Program-made: the position numbers and the translations under genes | Part shown: piece after piece, positions 1 through 5,790 of the stretch | Layout of the letters: the number at the start of each line of letters is the position of its first letter | How positions within the stretch are numbered: position 1 is the stretch's first letter | Notes under the pieces: generated by a model | The model's database searches: none | What the model saw: the letters and a program-made list of their open reading frames with translations, nothing else | Told to the model about the DNA's origin: nothing | Source: Pseudomonadota bacterium | GTDB taxonomy: Bacteria > Bdellovibrionota > Bacteriovoracia > Bacteriovoracales > Bacteriovoracaceae | Direction: 5' to 3' | DNA length: 5,790 bases | Assembly: GCA_023432655.1 (NCBI GenBank) | Contig: JAEYUK010000194.1 | Location: 1 to 5,790, forward strand

Positions 1-508
1 CTTTAATAAAGTTATCTGTGATCTTTTGGATTTCTTCCTGAATCTTTTTAGATTCATCCTCCGAAATCTTCTTATCTTTTTCTGAAGCTTTTACTTTATC
101 GTTTTGTTCACGACGAACGTTACGGATTTGAACTTTAGCATCCTCACCCATTTTCTTTACGTCTTTCACATAAGATTTACGCTTATCTTCAGTTAAGGCA
201 GGAAACTGAATACGAATAAAGTTTCCGTCGTTTCCTGGAGTAAGACCAATATTGGCGGCCAAAATGGCCTTCTCAATGGCCGGAATTAAAGTTTTATCGA
301 ATGGCTGAATCTGAAGAAGACGAGCTTCCGGAGTAGAGATCTGGCCCAAATTCTTAATTGGCGTTTGCGAACCGTAGTAATCTGCAGTAATCCCATCGAG
401 AACAGCAGCTGTAGCTCGACCAGTTCTCACTTTCCCTAATTGGTTATGAAGCGACTTAATCGCTTTATTCATTTGTTCATCAAGTATAGGTTTCAACTCT
501 TTTATCAT
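1..508 (-). CDS. frr: Ribosome recycling factor RRF, 3' end cut by window edge
   Basis: RRF acts in the cytoplasm with EF-G to split the post-termination ribosome and release mRNA and tRNA. The visible 169 residues start MIKELKPILDEQMNKAI and align throughout with the family, which is usually about 185 residues, so about 16 C-terminal residues lie outside the window. Conserved landmarks are VRTGRA (27–32), LDGI..DYYG (37–46), SQTPI (47–51) and the basic helix IRNVRREQNDKVK (128–140). R132 in that helix corresponds to the functionally essential Arg132 of E. coli RRF. The hinge and domain II fall around residues 31–105, and the long helices of domain I form the two ends. The start is set by an AAGGAGA Shine-Dalgarno (516–522) seven bases before the ATG; it overlaps the pyrH stop codon. 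The 12-base gap suggests co-transcription and possibly translational coupling with pyrH. No truncation other than the window edge is seen. Confidence 0.96.
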   Translation of the reverse strand, partial: MIKELKPILDEQMNKAIKSLHNQLGKVRTGRATAAVLDGITADYYGSQTPIKNLGQISTPEARLLQIQPFDKTLIPAIEKAILAANIGLTPGNDGNFIRIQFPALTEDKRKSYVKDVKKMGEDAKVQIRNVRREQNDKVKASEKDKKISEDESKKIQEEIQKITDNFIK

Positions 509-520
509 GACCTAATCTCC

Positions 521-1234
521 TTAAACTTTTTTCGTAACTAATGTTCCGATATTTTCGCCGTTAACAACTTTCGCAATATTCCCTTCTTCAAACATGTTGA
601 AGACAATAATATCCATATCGTTATCCATACAAAGTGTGATTGCAGTCGAATCCATCACTTTAATCTCTTTATTCAATACTTCAATATAAGAAAGTTTATC
701 GAACTTCTTAGCATCTTTATGCTTCATAGGATCTTTATCGTAAATCCCATCAACCTTCGTAGCCTTCATAATAAGATCGGCATGGATCTCATTCGCTCTC
801 AGAGCAGCCGTCGTATCAGTCGTAAAATAAGGGTTCCCTGTTCCAGCAGCGAAAATCACTACGCGTTTCTTTTCCAAGTGACGAACAGCACGACGACGAA
901 TATAAGGTTCAGCAACTTCCTGCATATCAATGGCAGAAAGTACTCTTGTATAGACATTCTTTCTTTCCAACGCATCTTGAAGAGCGAGGGAATTAATAAC
1001 AGTGGCCATCATCCCCATATAGTCGGATGTAGCGCGATCCATACCTGAAGTTGCTCCAGCAACTCCACGGTGGATATTTCCTCCACCTACAACGATGGCA
1101 ATCTCACAGCCAGTTTTATGAAGGCTTTCAATCTCTGAGCTAATTTTATTCAGAATCTCACCTGAAATACCATTGCCTTGATCACCAGCAAGAGCTTCAC
1201 CAGAGAGTTTGATCAGTACGCGGTTATATTTCAT
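521..1234 (-). CDS. pyrH: UMP kinase (uridylate kinase)
   Basis: This enzyme phosphorylates UMP to UDP with ATP in pyrimidine nucleotide synthesis. It belongs to the amino-acid-kinase family and works as a cytoplasmic hexamer. The 237-residue length is normal for bacterial PyrH. Visible motifs in order are the N-terminal phosphate-binding strand [10 protein letters not shown] (6–15), the glycine loop [10 protein letters not shown] (48–57), DYMGMMAT (71–78), the UMP-binding segment [17 protein letters not shown] (131–147), the nucleotide-binding [13 protein letters not shown] (157–169) and IKVMDSTA (191–198). All expected catalytic segments are present. The ATG at 1234 places the first beta strand at the usual distance from the N-terminus. 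An AAAGGG sequence (1239–1244) lies four bases upstream, a weaker and closer site than those of its neighbours. A hairpin in the tsf–pyrH gap may modulate its expression (separate entry). Confidence 0.97.
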   Translation of the reverse strand: MKYNRVLIKLSGEALAGDQGNGISGEILNKISSEIESLHKTGCEIAIVVGGGNIHRGVAGATSGMDRATSDYMGMMATVINSLALQDALERKNVYTRVLSAIDMQEVAEPYIRRRAVRHLEKKRVVIFAAGTGNPYFTTDTTAALRANEIHADLIMKATKVDGIYDKDPMKHKDAKKFDKLSYIEVLNKEIKVMDSTAITLCMDNDMDIIVFNMFEEGNIAKVVNGENIGTLVTKKV

Positions 1235-1244
1235 GACACCCTTT

Positions 1245-1276
1245 AAAAGGAAAAGGGGACTTTCACAAGTCCCCTT
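1245..1276 (-). terminator. Terminator-like hairpin between tsf and pyrH
   Basis: A perfect 10-bp stem AAGGGGACTT/AAGTCCCCTT (1267–1276 with 1253–1262) closes a GTGA (GNRA-type) tetraloop. On the minus strand it is followed by TTCCTTTT, so the full T-rich tail is interrupted by two C bases. It starts 21 bases after the tsf stop codon. It resembles an intrinsic terminator with an imperfect U-tract, which would be expected to stop only part of the transcription and lower pyrH–frr output relative to rpsB–tsf. Alternatively it could act as an RNA-processing or 3'-stabilising structure. Seen directly: the stem and tail. Inferred: partial termination. Confidence 0.6.
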
Positions 1277-1297
1277 CTCTTTAATACAAGTTTGGGA

Positions 1298-2215
1298 TTA
1301 ATTTTTCCCTGTAAGCTTAGCAATTTCTTCAGCAAAGTTTTCTTCTTTCTTCTGAATACCTTCACCAAGGTTCAATTTTGTGAACTTAGTGACTTTAATA
1401 GAAGCGCCAACTGTTTTAGCAGTAGCTTCAATTAATTTGCCAATCGTTGTATCAGGATCTTTAACAAACGATTGCTCATAAAGACAAACTTCAGAAGCAA
1501 GCTTATTAAGTTTACCTTTAACGATATTTGGAATCATCGCTTCTGGCTTACCTTGCTCTTTTAATTGAGCAGCATAAATCTCAGCTTCTTTATTTTTGAA
1601 ATCTTCGTCAATTTCAGAAGCATCAAGGAATTGAGGGTTGGCAGCGGCAATTTGCATACAAAGATCTTTTACAAGCTCTTTGAACGCTTCATTCTCATTA
1701 ACGTCTTTATCTGTTTCAACACGGCAAAGAACACCGATTTTACCAGAGTGAACGTATGAACCGATCATACCGTTACCTTCAAGGGCCATGATTTCTACAC
1801 GACGAACATCAATTTTCTCACCGATCTTAATTGTAAGTTCAGAGATATTATCTTTGATTGTTAAGCCGTTAGCAGTTTTAGCTTCAAGAAGTTTTTCAAT
1901 TGAATTGATGTTTCCATCAACTGCAATGTTAGCAGCAGCTTTAGTGAACTCTTGGAAAGCATCGTTTTTAGCAACGAAATCTGTTTCACAGTTTACTTCA
2001 ACAAGAGATCCTAGTTTACCTTTAACACAAGCGGCGATCATACCTTCAGCAGCAACACGAGATTGCTTCTTTGCAGCGGCAGCTAAGCCTTTAGCGCGAA
2101 GATAATCAACAGCTTTCTGGAAATCACCCACTTCATCAAGTGCTTTCTTACAATCCATCATTCCTGCGCCAGTTGTCTCGCGAAGGTTTTTTACGTCAGC
2201 AGCAGTATATGCCAT
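1298..2215 (-). CDS. tsf: Translation elongation factor EF-Ts
   Basis: EF-Ts is the guanine nucleotide exchange factor that releases GDP from EF-Tu so it can be recharged with GTP. The 305-residue product has the N-terminal UBA-like domain (about 1–55) with the family signature LRETTGAGMMDCKKAL (11–26). The EF-Tu-contacting motif TDFVAKNDAF (78–87) follows. The dimerisation and core subdomains contain LCMQIAAANPQFL (185–197) and EVCLYEQSFVKDPDTT (242–257). It is somewhat longer than the 283-residue E. coli protein, with no obvious extra domain. The ATG at 2215 is supported by AAGGA (2222–2226) about six bases upstream and by the standard MAxTAADVKxLRE N-terminus. It lies 29 bases after rpsB, the near-universal partner gene, so the two are almost certainly one transcript. 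A hairpin follows the stop codon. Confidence 0.97.
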   Translation of the reverse strand: MAYTAADVKNLRETTGAGMMDCKKALDEVGDFQKAVDYLRAKGLAAAAKKQSRVAAEGMIAACVKGKLGSLVEVNCETDFVAKNDAFQEFTKAAANIAVDGNINSIEKLLEAKTANGLTIKDNISELTIKIGEKIDVRRVEIMALEGNGMIGSYVHSGKIGVLCRVETDKDVNENEAFKELVKDLCMQIAAANPQFLDASEIDEDFKNKEAEIYAAQLKEQGKPEAMIPNIVKGKLNKLASEVCLYEQSFVKDPDTTIGKLIEATAKTVGASIKVTKFTKLNLGEGIQKKEENFAEEIAKLTGKN

Positions 2216-2244
2216 GGTTAAATCCTTATGGTTAAAAGTTATTC

Positions 2245-3030
2245 TTACTCTTCGTCATCTTTTAGATCGATGTCTTTCTCATACTTCTGAATGATTTCAG
2301 CTTCAAGATCAAGATCACGGTGAGCATCTGAACCATCGTCTTTACGAGCTTTAGATCCACCTTCTACGATTGCGTTAGCAAAGTAGTTCAAGAAAAGAGT
2401 GATTGATTTAAGAGCATCATCGTTACCTGGAACAACATAGTCGATACCAGTTGGATCACAGTTTGTATCAGTGATAGCAACAACAGGGATACCAAGAACG
2501 TTTGCTTCTTTAACAGCAATGTGCTCATTGTGTGGATCGATGATGAAGATAGCTCCTGGAAGCTTTCTCATATTCTTGATACCACCAAGAGTCTTCTCAA
2601 GTTTAAGAACTTCTTTCTCAACGTTTGACTGCTCTTTCTTAGTAAGAAGTTTGTAGTCTCCGTTCTCTTTCATTTTTTCAACTTTACGAATTTTATCAAT
2701 CGATAGAGCGATTGTTTTGTAGTTCGTAAGCATTCCACCGAGCCAACGAGAAGTAACGTGGTAAGCACCACAGTCTTCTGCAGTTTTCTTAACCATGTCA
2801 GCAGCTTGTCTTTTTGTTCCTACGAAAAGAACAGACTTACCAGAAGCAGTAGTCTTCTTTAAGAAGTCATAAGCTTTCTCGGCCATTGGAAGTGTTTGTT
2901 GAAGATAGATGATGTAGATGCCGTTACGTTCGCCGTAAACATACTTCTTCATCTTTGGATTCCACTTGTGTGTTTGGTGACCGAAGTGGGCGCCGGCTTC
3001 AAGCAATTGCTTGACGTCTAACTTTGACAT
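2245..3030 (-). CDS. rpsB: 30S ribosomal protein S2
   Basis: S2 is a late-assembling protein of the small ribosomal subunit that bridges head and body and helps recruit S1 in many bacteria. The 261-residue sequence is of normal length. It carries the N-terminal signature LLEAGAHFGHQTHKWNPKMK (9–28), then RNGIYIIYLQQT (35–46), FVGTKRQA (69–76), the family hallmark SRWLGGMLTN (94–103), and the second signature region IFIIDPHNEH...VKEANVLGIPVVAITDTNCDP (161–192). A coiled-coil-like charged stretch lies around 113–150, and the C-terminus ends in an acidic tail (KDIDLKDDEE). The start is fixed by a strong AAGGAG (3036–3041) five bases from the ATG. It is the first gene of the rpsB–tsf–pyrH–frr cluster, preceded by a candidate promoter and a structured leader. 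In E. coli, S2 represses rpsB–tsf through the leader, and the folds seen here would allow similar control. Confidence 0.97.
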   Translation of the reverse strand: MSKLDVKQLLEAGAHFGHQTHKWNPKMKKYVYGERNGIYIIYLQQTLPMAEKAYDFLKKTTASGKSVLFVGTKRQAADMVKKTAEDCGAYHVTSRWLGGMLTNYKTIALSIDKIRKVEKMKENGDYKLLTKKEQSNVEKEVLKLEKTLGGIKNMRKLPGAIFIIDPHNEHIAVKEANVLGIPVVAITDTNCDPTGIDYVVPGNDDALKSITLFLNYFANAIVEGGSKARKDDGSDAHRDLDLEAEIIQKYEKDIDLKDDEE

Positions 3031-3137
3031 GAAAACTCCTTGGTAGGTTTTATCGAATCACTTTGTGCCATCCACATGGATGGACCAACCAATTAAAGTG
3101 ATTAGATTTGTCCTCTAGGGACAGTTAATTATTTGGT
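3031..3137 (-). promoter_or_regulatory. Structured rpsB 5' leader, candidate S2 autoregulatory element
   Basis: The minus-strand RNA upstream of rpsB contains several inverted repeats. The 5' hairpin is TGTCC–CTAGA–GGACA (3109–3123). A larger element has a 9-bp outer stem AATCACTTT/AAAGTGATT (3095–3103 with 3056–3064). It encloses an inner 6-bp hairpin CCATCC–ATGT–GGATGG (3068–3083). The single-stranded side of that element, TTGGTTGG (3085–3092), can pair with CCTACCAA (3040–3047) at seven of eight positions, reaching the first two bases of the Shine-Dalgarno. This would form a pseudoknot that competes with ribosome binding. S2 control of rpsB–tsf is established in E. coli and relatives; that this leader does the same is inference. 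I do not match it to a specific named RNA family. Confidence 0.5.
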
Positions 3138-3143
3138 CTAGAG

Positions 3144-3172
3144 TAAATAGCACGCTGACTCGTTTAGGGCAA
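3144..3172 (-). promoter_or_regulatory. Candidate rpsB promoter (extended -10)
   Basis: On the minus strand TTGCCC (3167–3172; four of six matches to TTGACA) is followed after 17 bases by TATTTA (3144–3149; three of six matches to TATAAT). The -10 is preceded by TGC, an extended -10 context that could compensate for the weak hexamer. The start would fall near 3137, giving a leader of about 107 bases. It begins 18 bases after the ftsK stop codon. No terminator is visible after ftsK, so read-through from ftsK is also possible. Confidence 0.45.
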
Positions 3173-3189
3173 GCCTTTTAAGAGTGAAA

Positions 3190-5607
3190 TCAAGGCGTTG
3201 AATCACCCGGCGGAGGCACTAAAACTTTCCGTGGTTTAGAGCCTTGAGCAGGCCCCACAATGCCCTGACGCTCCATTTCCTCAATCAAGTTAGCAGCTCG
3301 GTTATAGCCGACTCCTAATCTTCGCTGAAGGAAAGAAGCACTCGCTACACGATGTGTCGCAACAGTTCTAACGGCCTCATCAAATTTGTCGTCTTTAAGA
3401 CCACCACCCTCGCCGTCGGTTGTGATTCCATCGACATCGGTGTCGACAACGCCGTTAGTCTCAATAAATTCCATTGCTCCAGTGTCGTACTGAATTGGTA
3501 ATGTCGAAAGTTTTTCAACCAAAGTTTCAATTTCTTCTTCGTCCACATAAGCTGAGTGCATACGAAGTGTTTCAATCCCTTGTTTGAAAAGCATATCCCC
3601 TTTACCTAAAAGTTTTTCCGCGCCTGGAGTGTCCATAATCACGCGAGAATCCATATTAGTGGTCACTCGGAAGGCCACGCGGGTTGGGAAGTTAGCTTTA
3701 ATGACACCTGTAATAACGTCGGTAGAAGGTCTTTGAGTTGCTAATACGATATGAATCCCCGAAGCACGGGCCTTGGCGGCCAGACGGGAAATTGATGACT
3801 CGATTTGCGGTCCTGATTTGGAAAGTTTTAAGTCTGCAAATTCATCTACCACAATCACAATGTAGGGCATTTCAAAACCCATTACTTCAGCGTCTGGATA
3901 ATACTTATTAATTTTACAAGTAAGATCAGTACCTGCGACTTTCATCTTCTTATTGAAGCCTTCGATGTTTTTAACAGCAAAGTCCTTAAGAAGTGAATAG
4001 CGCCGCTCCATCTCATCAATCGCCCAAAGTAAGGCCACCGAGGCAATAGAGGAGTCAGTAATAACTGGCATAACTAGATGTGGAAGTTTTTGATATAGGG
4101 CCAATTCAAGCTGCTTAGGATCGATCATGATCAAACGGAGCTTCTTAGGAGAGAGCTTGATGATCAACGAAACGAGTAAAGTGTTAACAAAAACGGACTT
4201 ACCAGCACCAGTCGTACCGGCCACTAAGAAGTGAGGCGTGGAAGCCAGGTCAATCACTGCTGCATCTCCATAGGCATCCTTACCCATAGCAATCGGTAAG
4301 CGATAACTTGAATCTTTGAAGGCTTGAGATCGAAGAACCTCATCAAGATAAATGAGGTCACGAGGATTCCTTGGAACTTCGATACCAATGGTAGTTTTTC
4401 CTTTCATAGGATAAACCATACGAATTGGAGCACCTTTTAATGCAAGTGAAAGATCATCTACTCTGTTAGTAACAGCATTAACTTTTACACCAGGACCAAG
4501 ATCCAATTCAAAAGTATCAACAACTGGCCCTTTCAGGACGTTAATGATTCTGGAATTAATATTAAATTCTTTAAGCTTCTCTTCGATTGCTTGCGCAATG
4601 GTAACGAAATAATGATCATCAGGGTCGTGCTGGTGATTAGTTTGATCTTTAGGAACAATACAACTAATTAGCTCATCACTTTCAAAGAACGGATCCGGAT
4701 CTGCTATTGAAGCATATGGGCTATCCACATCTTCAAAATCATCAGAATCTTCACCATTTGTTTCTTCTTCCAATTCTCCATCGACTGCATCGTTGTAATC
4801 TTCATCATCAGAAGCTTCCTCTTCATCTTCAAAATCGGCTTCATCAACGATTTCATCTACTTCCTCTTCGAGAATTTCTTCATCCTCTTCTTCAACTTCT
4901 TGAACTGGACGATAACTAGGTTTAGGTGCAACAGGAGCCTTGAGTTGAGGTGAATCTGAAATTTTCAGTTTAGGAGAAGCAGCAAGCGTAGCGGTACTCG
5001 TCTCGTCTTTTCTTAAGCGACTAATAAAATCTTGTGTAAAATTCTTAAAGGTCTCTGGAAGTTTTTTGAAATCAATCTTTTTAAGAGATGAATAATCAAA
5101 ATCCATTAGAGAAGAAGAAAAATTAGTGAGTGTACGTAAAATAAAACGACCGGTTTTGAAGAAATGTTTCTCTGATACGAGATAGAAAAAGCTCAGTCCA
5201 AAAATAATAATGGACGAAATAAGCGTAAGTGAACTGATGTTATTTTGAATGAAGAAGAATAGGCCTTCACCGAGAGTGACTGGAAGCAAGAAATAGCAAA
5301 GGGCCATGGTAAATGGAAGAAGGGCAACAATCACAACCTGGTGTTTAACATCTTTATTCTTTGTAAGTACAAAGCTATTAAGCAGAGCGAATATGATGAA
5401 AGAAATGGTGACCCAAATCCCACACCAATAACCAAAGTTAGCAACTAAGCTAATGAAGTAATAAGAGAAAAAATTTATAGAATTGTTTTGATAAGAAATT
5501 TCGTAATAATTATCAGGCAGACTATCTCGGTAATAGAAATAGATAAGATTAAGAGTAGTAAGTATAAAGAGTGAATAGAGCTGCGCTCTTAAGATTTTTT
5601 TTTCCAT
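3190..5607 (-). CDS. ftsK: FtsK/SpoIIIE-family DNA translocase
   Basis: FtsK is a septum-anchored hexameric ATPase that pumps DNA so sister chromosomes clear the closing septum and activates XerCD at dif. This 805-residue protein is near SpoIIIE in length (787) and much shorter than E. coli FtsK (1329). About four hydrophobic segments lie at 8–26, 50–81, 90–111 and 126–144. A short linker follows (about 195–330) that is extremely acidic at 237–295. The motor then shows MGKDAYGD (441–448), Walker A GTTGAGKS (464–471), IDPKQLEL (495–502), Walker B IVIVVDEF (583–590) and LATQRPSTDVITGVIKANFP (622–641). A flexible segment (about 705–740) leads to the winged-helix gamma domain (740–797) with GYNRAANLIEEMERQGIVGP. 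The asparagine at 773 replaces an arginine usual at the DNA-reading position. The ATG at 5607 is the only plausible start: no upstream in-frame start codon precedes the stop at 5656–5658, and the next methionine lies inside the membrane region. There is no Shine-Dalgarno. It lies between an rRNA operon and rpsB. Confidence 0.96.
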   Translation of the reverse strand: MEKKILRAQLYSLFILTTLNLIYFYYRDSLPDNYYEISYQNNSINFFSYYFISLVANFGYWCGIWVTISFIIFALLNSFVLTKNKDVKHQVVIVALLPFTMALCYFLLPVTLGEGLFFFIQNNISSLTLISSIIIFGLSFFYLVSEKHFFKTGRFILRTLTNFSSSLMDFDYSSLKKIDFKKLPETFKNFTQDFISRLRKDETSTATLAASPKLKISDSPQLKAPVAPKPSYRPVQEVEEEDEEILEEEVDEIVDEADFEDEEEASDDEDYNDAVDGELEEETNGEDSDDFEDVDSPYASIADPDPFFESDELISCIVPKDQTNHQHDPDDHYFVTIAQAIEEKLKEFNINSRIINVLKGPVVDTFELDLGPGVKVNAVTNRVDDLSLALKGAPIRMVYPMKGKTTIGIEVPRNPRDLIYLDEVLRSQAFKDSSYRLPIAMGKDAYGDAAVIDLASTPHFLVAGTTGAGKSVFVNTLLVSLIIKLSPKKLRLIMIDPKQLELALYQKLPHLVMPVITDSSIASVALLWAIDEMERRYSLLKDFAVKNIEGFNKKMKVAGTDLTCKINKYYPDAEVMGFEMPYIVIVVDEFADLKLSKSGPQIESSISRLAAKARASGIHIVLATQRPSTDVITGVIKANFPTRVAFRVTTNMDSRVIMDTPGAEKLLGKGDMLFKQGIETLRMHSAYVDEEEIETLVEKLSTLPIQYDTGAMEFIETNGVVDTDVDGITTDGEGGGLKDDKFDEAVRTVATHRVASASFLQRRLGVGYNRAANLIEEMERQGIVGPAQGSKPRKVLVPPPGDSTP

Positions 5608-5613
5608 ACTTAA

Positions 5614-5642
5614 ATTGTAGGGAGCGTTAGGAAGAAGCGCAA
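5614..5642 (-). promoter_or_regulatory. Candidate ftsK promoter, possibly giving leaderless mRNA
   Basis: On the minus strand TTGCGC (5637–5642; three of six matches to TTGACA) and TACAAT (5614–5619; five of six matches to TATAAT) are separated by exactly 17 bases. An A/T-rich tract lies upstream (about 5643–5669). Only six bases, TTAAGT, separate the -10 from the ftsK ATG, so the usual start distance puts +1 at or next to the A of the start codon. The region between contains no purine-rich ribosome-binding site. Direct observation: hexamers and spacing. Inference: promoter activity and leaderless translation. Confidence 0.5.
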
Positions 5643-5663
5643 GTAATTGAAAGATTTAGAAAT

Positions 5664-5692
5664 AAAAAAAGCCCTCTTTCGAGGGCTTTTTA
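5664..5692 (-). terminator. Intrinsic terminator of the rRNA operon
   Basis: A GC-rich 6-bp stem GCCCTC/GAGGGC (5671–5676 with 5681–5686) closes a GAAA tetraloop on the minus strand, with A-T flanks extending the stem by about five pairs. It is followed by seven consecutive T bases (minus strand, 5664–5670). It lies just after the 3' end of the 5S rRNA. The T-run on the opposite side means it could also terminate plus-strand transcription. It separates the rRNA operon from ftsK, which therefore needs its own promoter. Confidence 0.9.
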
Positions 5693-5700
5693 TAAAAATG

Positions 5701-5790
5701 GAGGGTGCATCTTGCTATTCTCACACCAAGTGACCCTGGCACTACCTTCGCCGCAAGTGAGCTTGACTTCCAGGTTCGAGATGTTACTGG
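5701..5790 (-). rRNA. rrf: 5S ribosomal RNA, 3' three-quarters (5' end outside window)
   Basis: The minus strand reads CATCTCGAACCTGGAAGTCA, then AAGCTC, GGCGAAGGTAGTGCC, GGTGTGAGAATAGCAAGATGC and a pyrimidine-rich 3' end. These match the conserved 5S segments ATxxCGAACxxGGAAGT(T/C)AAGC, the CGAAGGTAGT loop E and helix IV region, and GTGAGAATAG. The visible 90 bases correspond to about positions 31–120 of E. coli 5S. The exact 3' end (about 5699–5704) cannot be fixed because the 5' strand of helix I lies beyond the window. It is the last gene of an rRNA operon transcribed toward ftsK; 23S and 16S would be expected to the right. Confidence 0.93.

Noticed and set aside
719..1048. Open frame of 109 codons on the plus strand inside pyrH
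   Set aside because: It is antisense to a fully conserved UMP kinase gene, its product has no recognisable domain, and there is no supporting ribosome-binding site. It is a shadow frame.
1788..2105. Open frame of 105 codons on the plus strand inside tsf (also shorter ones at 1565–1759 and 2471–2656)
   Set aside because: All are antisense to conserved translation genes; their composition simply mirrors the codon use of tsf and rpsB.
3031..3189. Possible tRNA or other small RNA gene in the ftsK–rpsB gap
   Set aside because: No cloverleaf, TTCGA T-arm or CCA end is visible; the inverted repeats fit an rpsB leader better.
3345..3575. Open frame of 76 codons on the minus strand overlapping ftsK in another frame
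   Set aside because: It lies within the conserved motor-to-gamma part of ftsK, and its sequence looks like an out-of-frame reading.
4707..4919. Histidine- and leucine-rich 70-codon plus-strand frame
   Set aside because: It is the antisense reading of the Glu/Asp-rich FtsK linker (GAA/GAT repeats read as TTC/ATC in another frame), not a metal-binding protein.
1..5790. CRISPR arrays, insertion sequences, attachment sites or defence genes
   Set aside because: There are no regularly spaced direct repeats, transposase frames, terminal inverted repeats or integrase-type genes; nearly all of the sequence is housekeeping coding sequence.
1..5790. KOPS-like GGGNAGGG sites near ftsK
   Set aside because: By eye I found no perfect match on either strand, and a window this small cannot show polarity in any case.

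Overview
The window is a compact stretch of bacterial chromosome with every gene on the minus strand. Read in the direction of transcription (high to low coordinates) it holds the 3' part of a 5S rRNA, its intrinsic terminator, ftsK, and then the translation and nucleotide cluster rpsB–tsf–pyrH–frr. The frr gene runs off the left edge, lacking roughly its last 16 codons. All five proteins are recognisable core housekeeping genes, and I see no mobile element, CRISPR array, tRNA or accessory cassette.

Region by region: 5701–5790 is the end of an rRNA operon (5S, 5' end outside the window). At 5664–5692 there is a GAAA-capped hairpin with a T-run that ends it. The stretch 5608–5642 carries a plausible sigma70-type promoter placed so close to the ftsK ATG that the mRNA may be leaderless. 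ftsK (3190–5607) encodes a short FtsK/SpoIIIE-type DNA translocase with four membrane segments, a very acidic linker, a RecA-like motor and a winged-helix gamma domain. The 159-base gap 3031–3189 holds a candidate promoter and a structured leader for rpsB. rpsB and tsf are 29 bases apart. tsf and pyrH are separated by 63 bases containing a strong hairpin. pyrH and frr are 12 bases apart, and the frr Shine-Dalgarno overlaps the pyrH stop codon.

The rpsB–tsf–pyrH–frr order is one of the most widely conserved bacterial gene orders. It couples ribosomal protein S2, elongation factor Ts, UMP kinase and ribosome recycling factor. The moderately AT-rich sequence, Gram-negative-type proteins and ftsK lying between an rRNA operon and rpsB are compatible with a Bdellovibrionota (Bacteriovorax/Peredibacter-like) or another deltaproteobacterium-like lineage. 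That assignment is inference from overall impression and is weak without a search.

The less ordinary content is regulatory. There is a putative pseudoknotted rpsB leader whose loop can pair with bases reaching into the rpsB Shine-Dalgarno. There is a terminator-like hairpin before pyrH with an alternative fold that would hide the pyrH Shine-Dalgarno. ftsK has no visible Shine-Dalgarno. FtsK also has an asparagine where the KOPS-reading arginine of the gamma domain is expected. I found no credible sign of a wholly new biological system.
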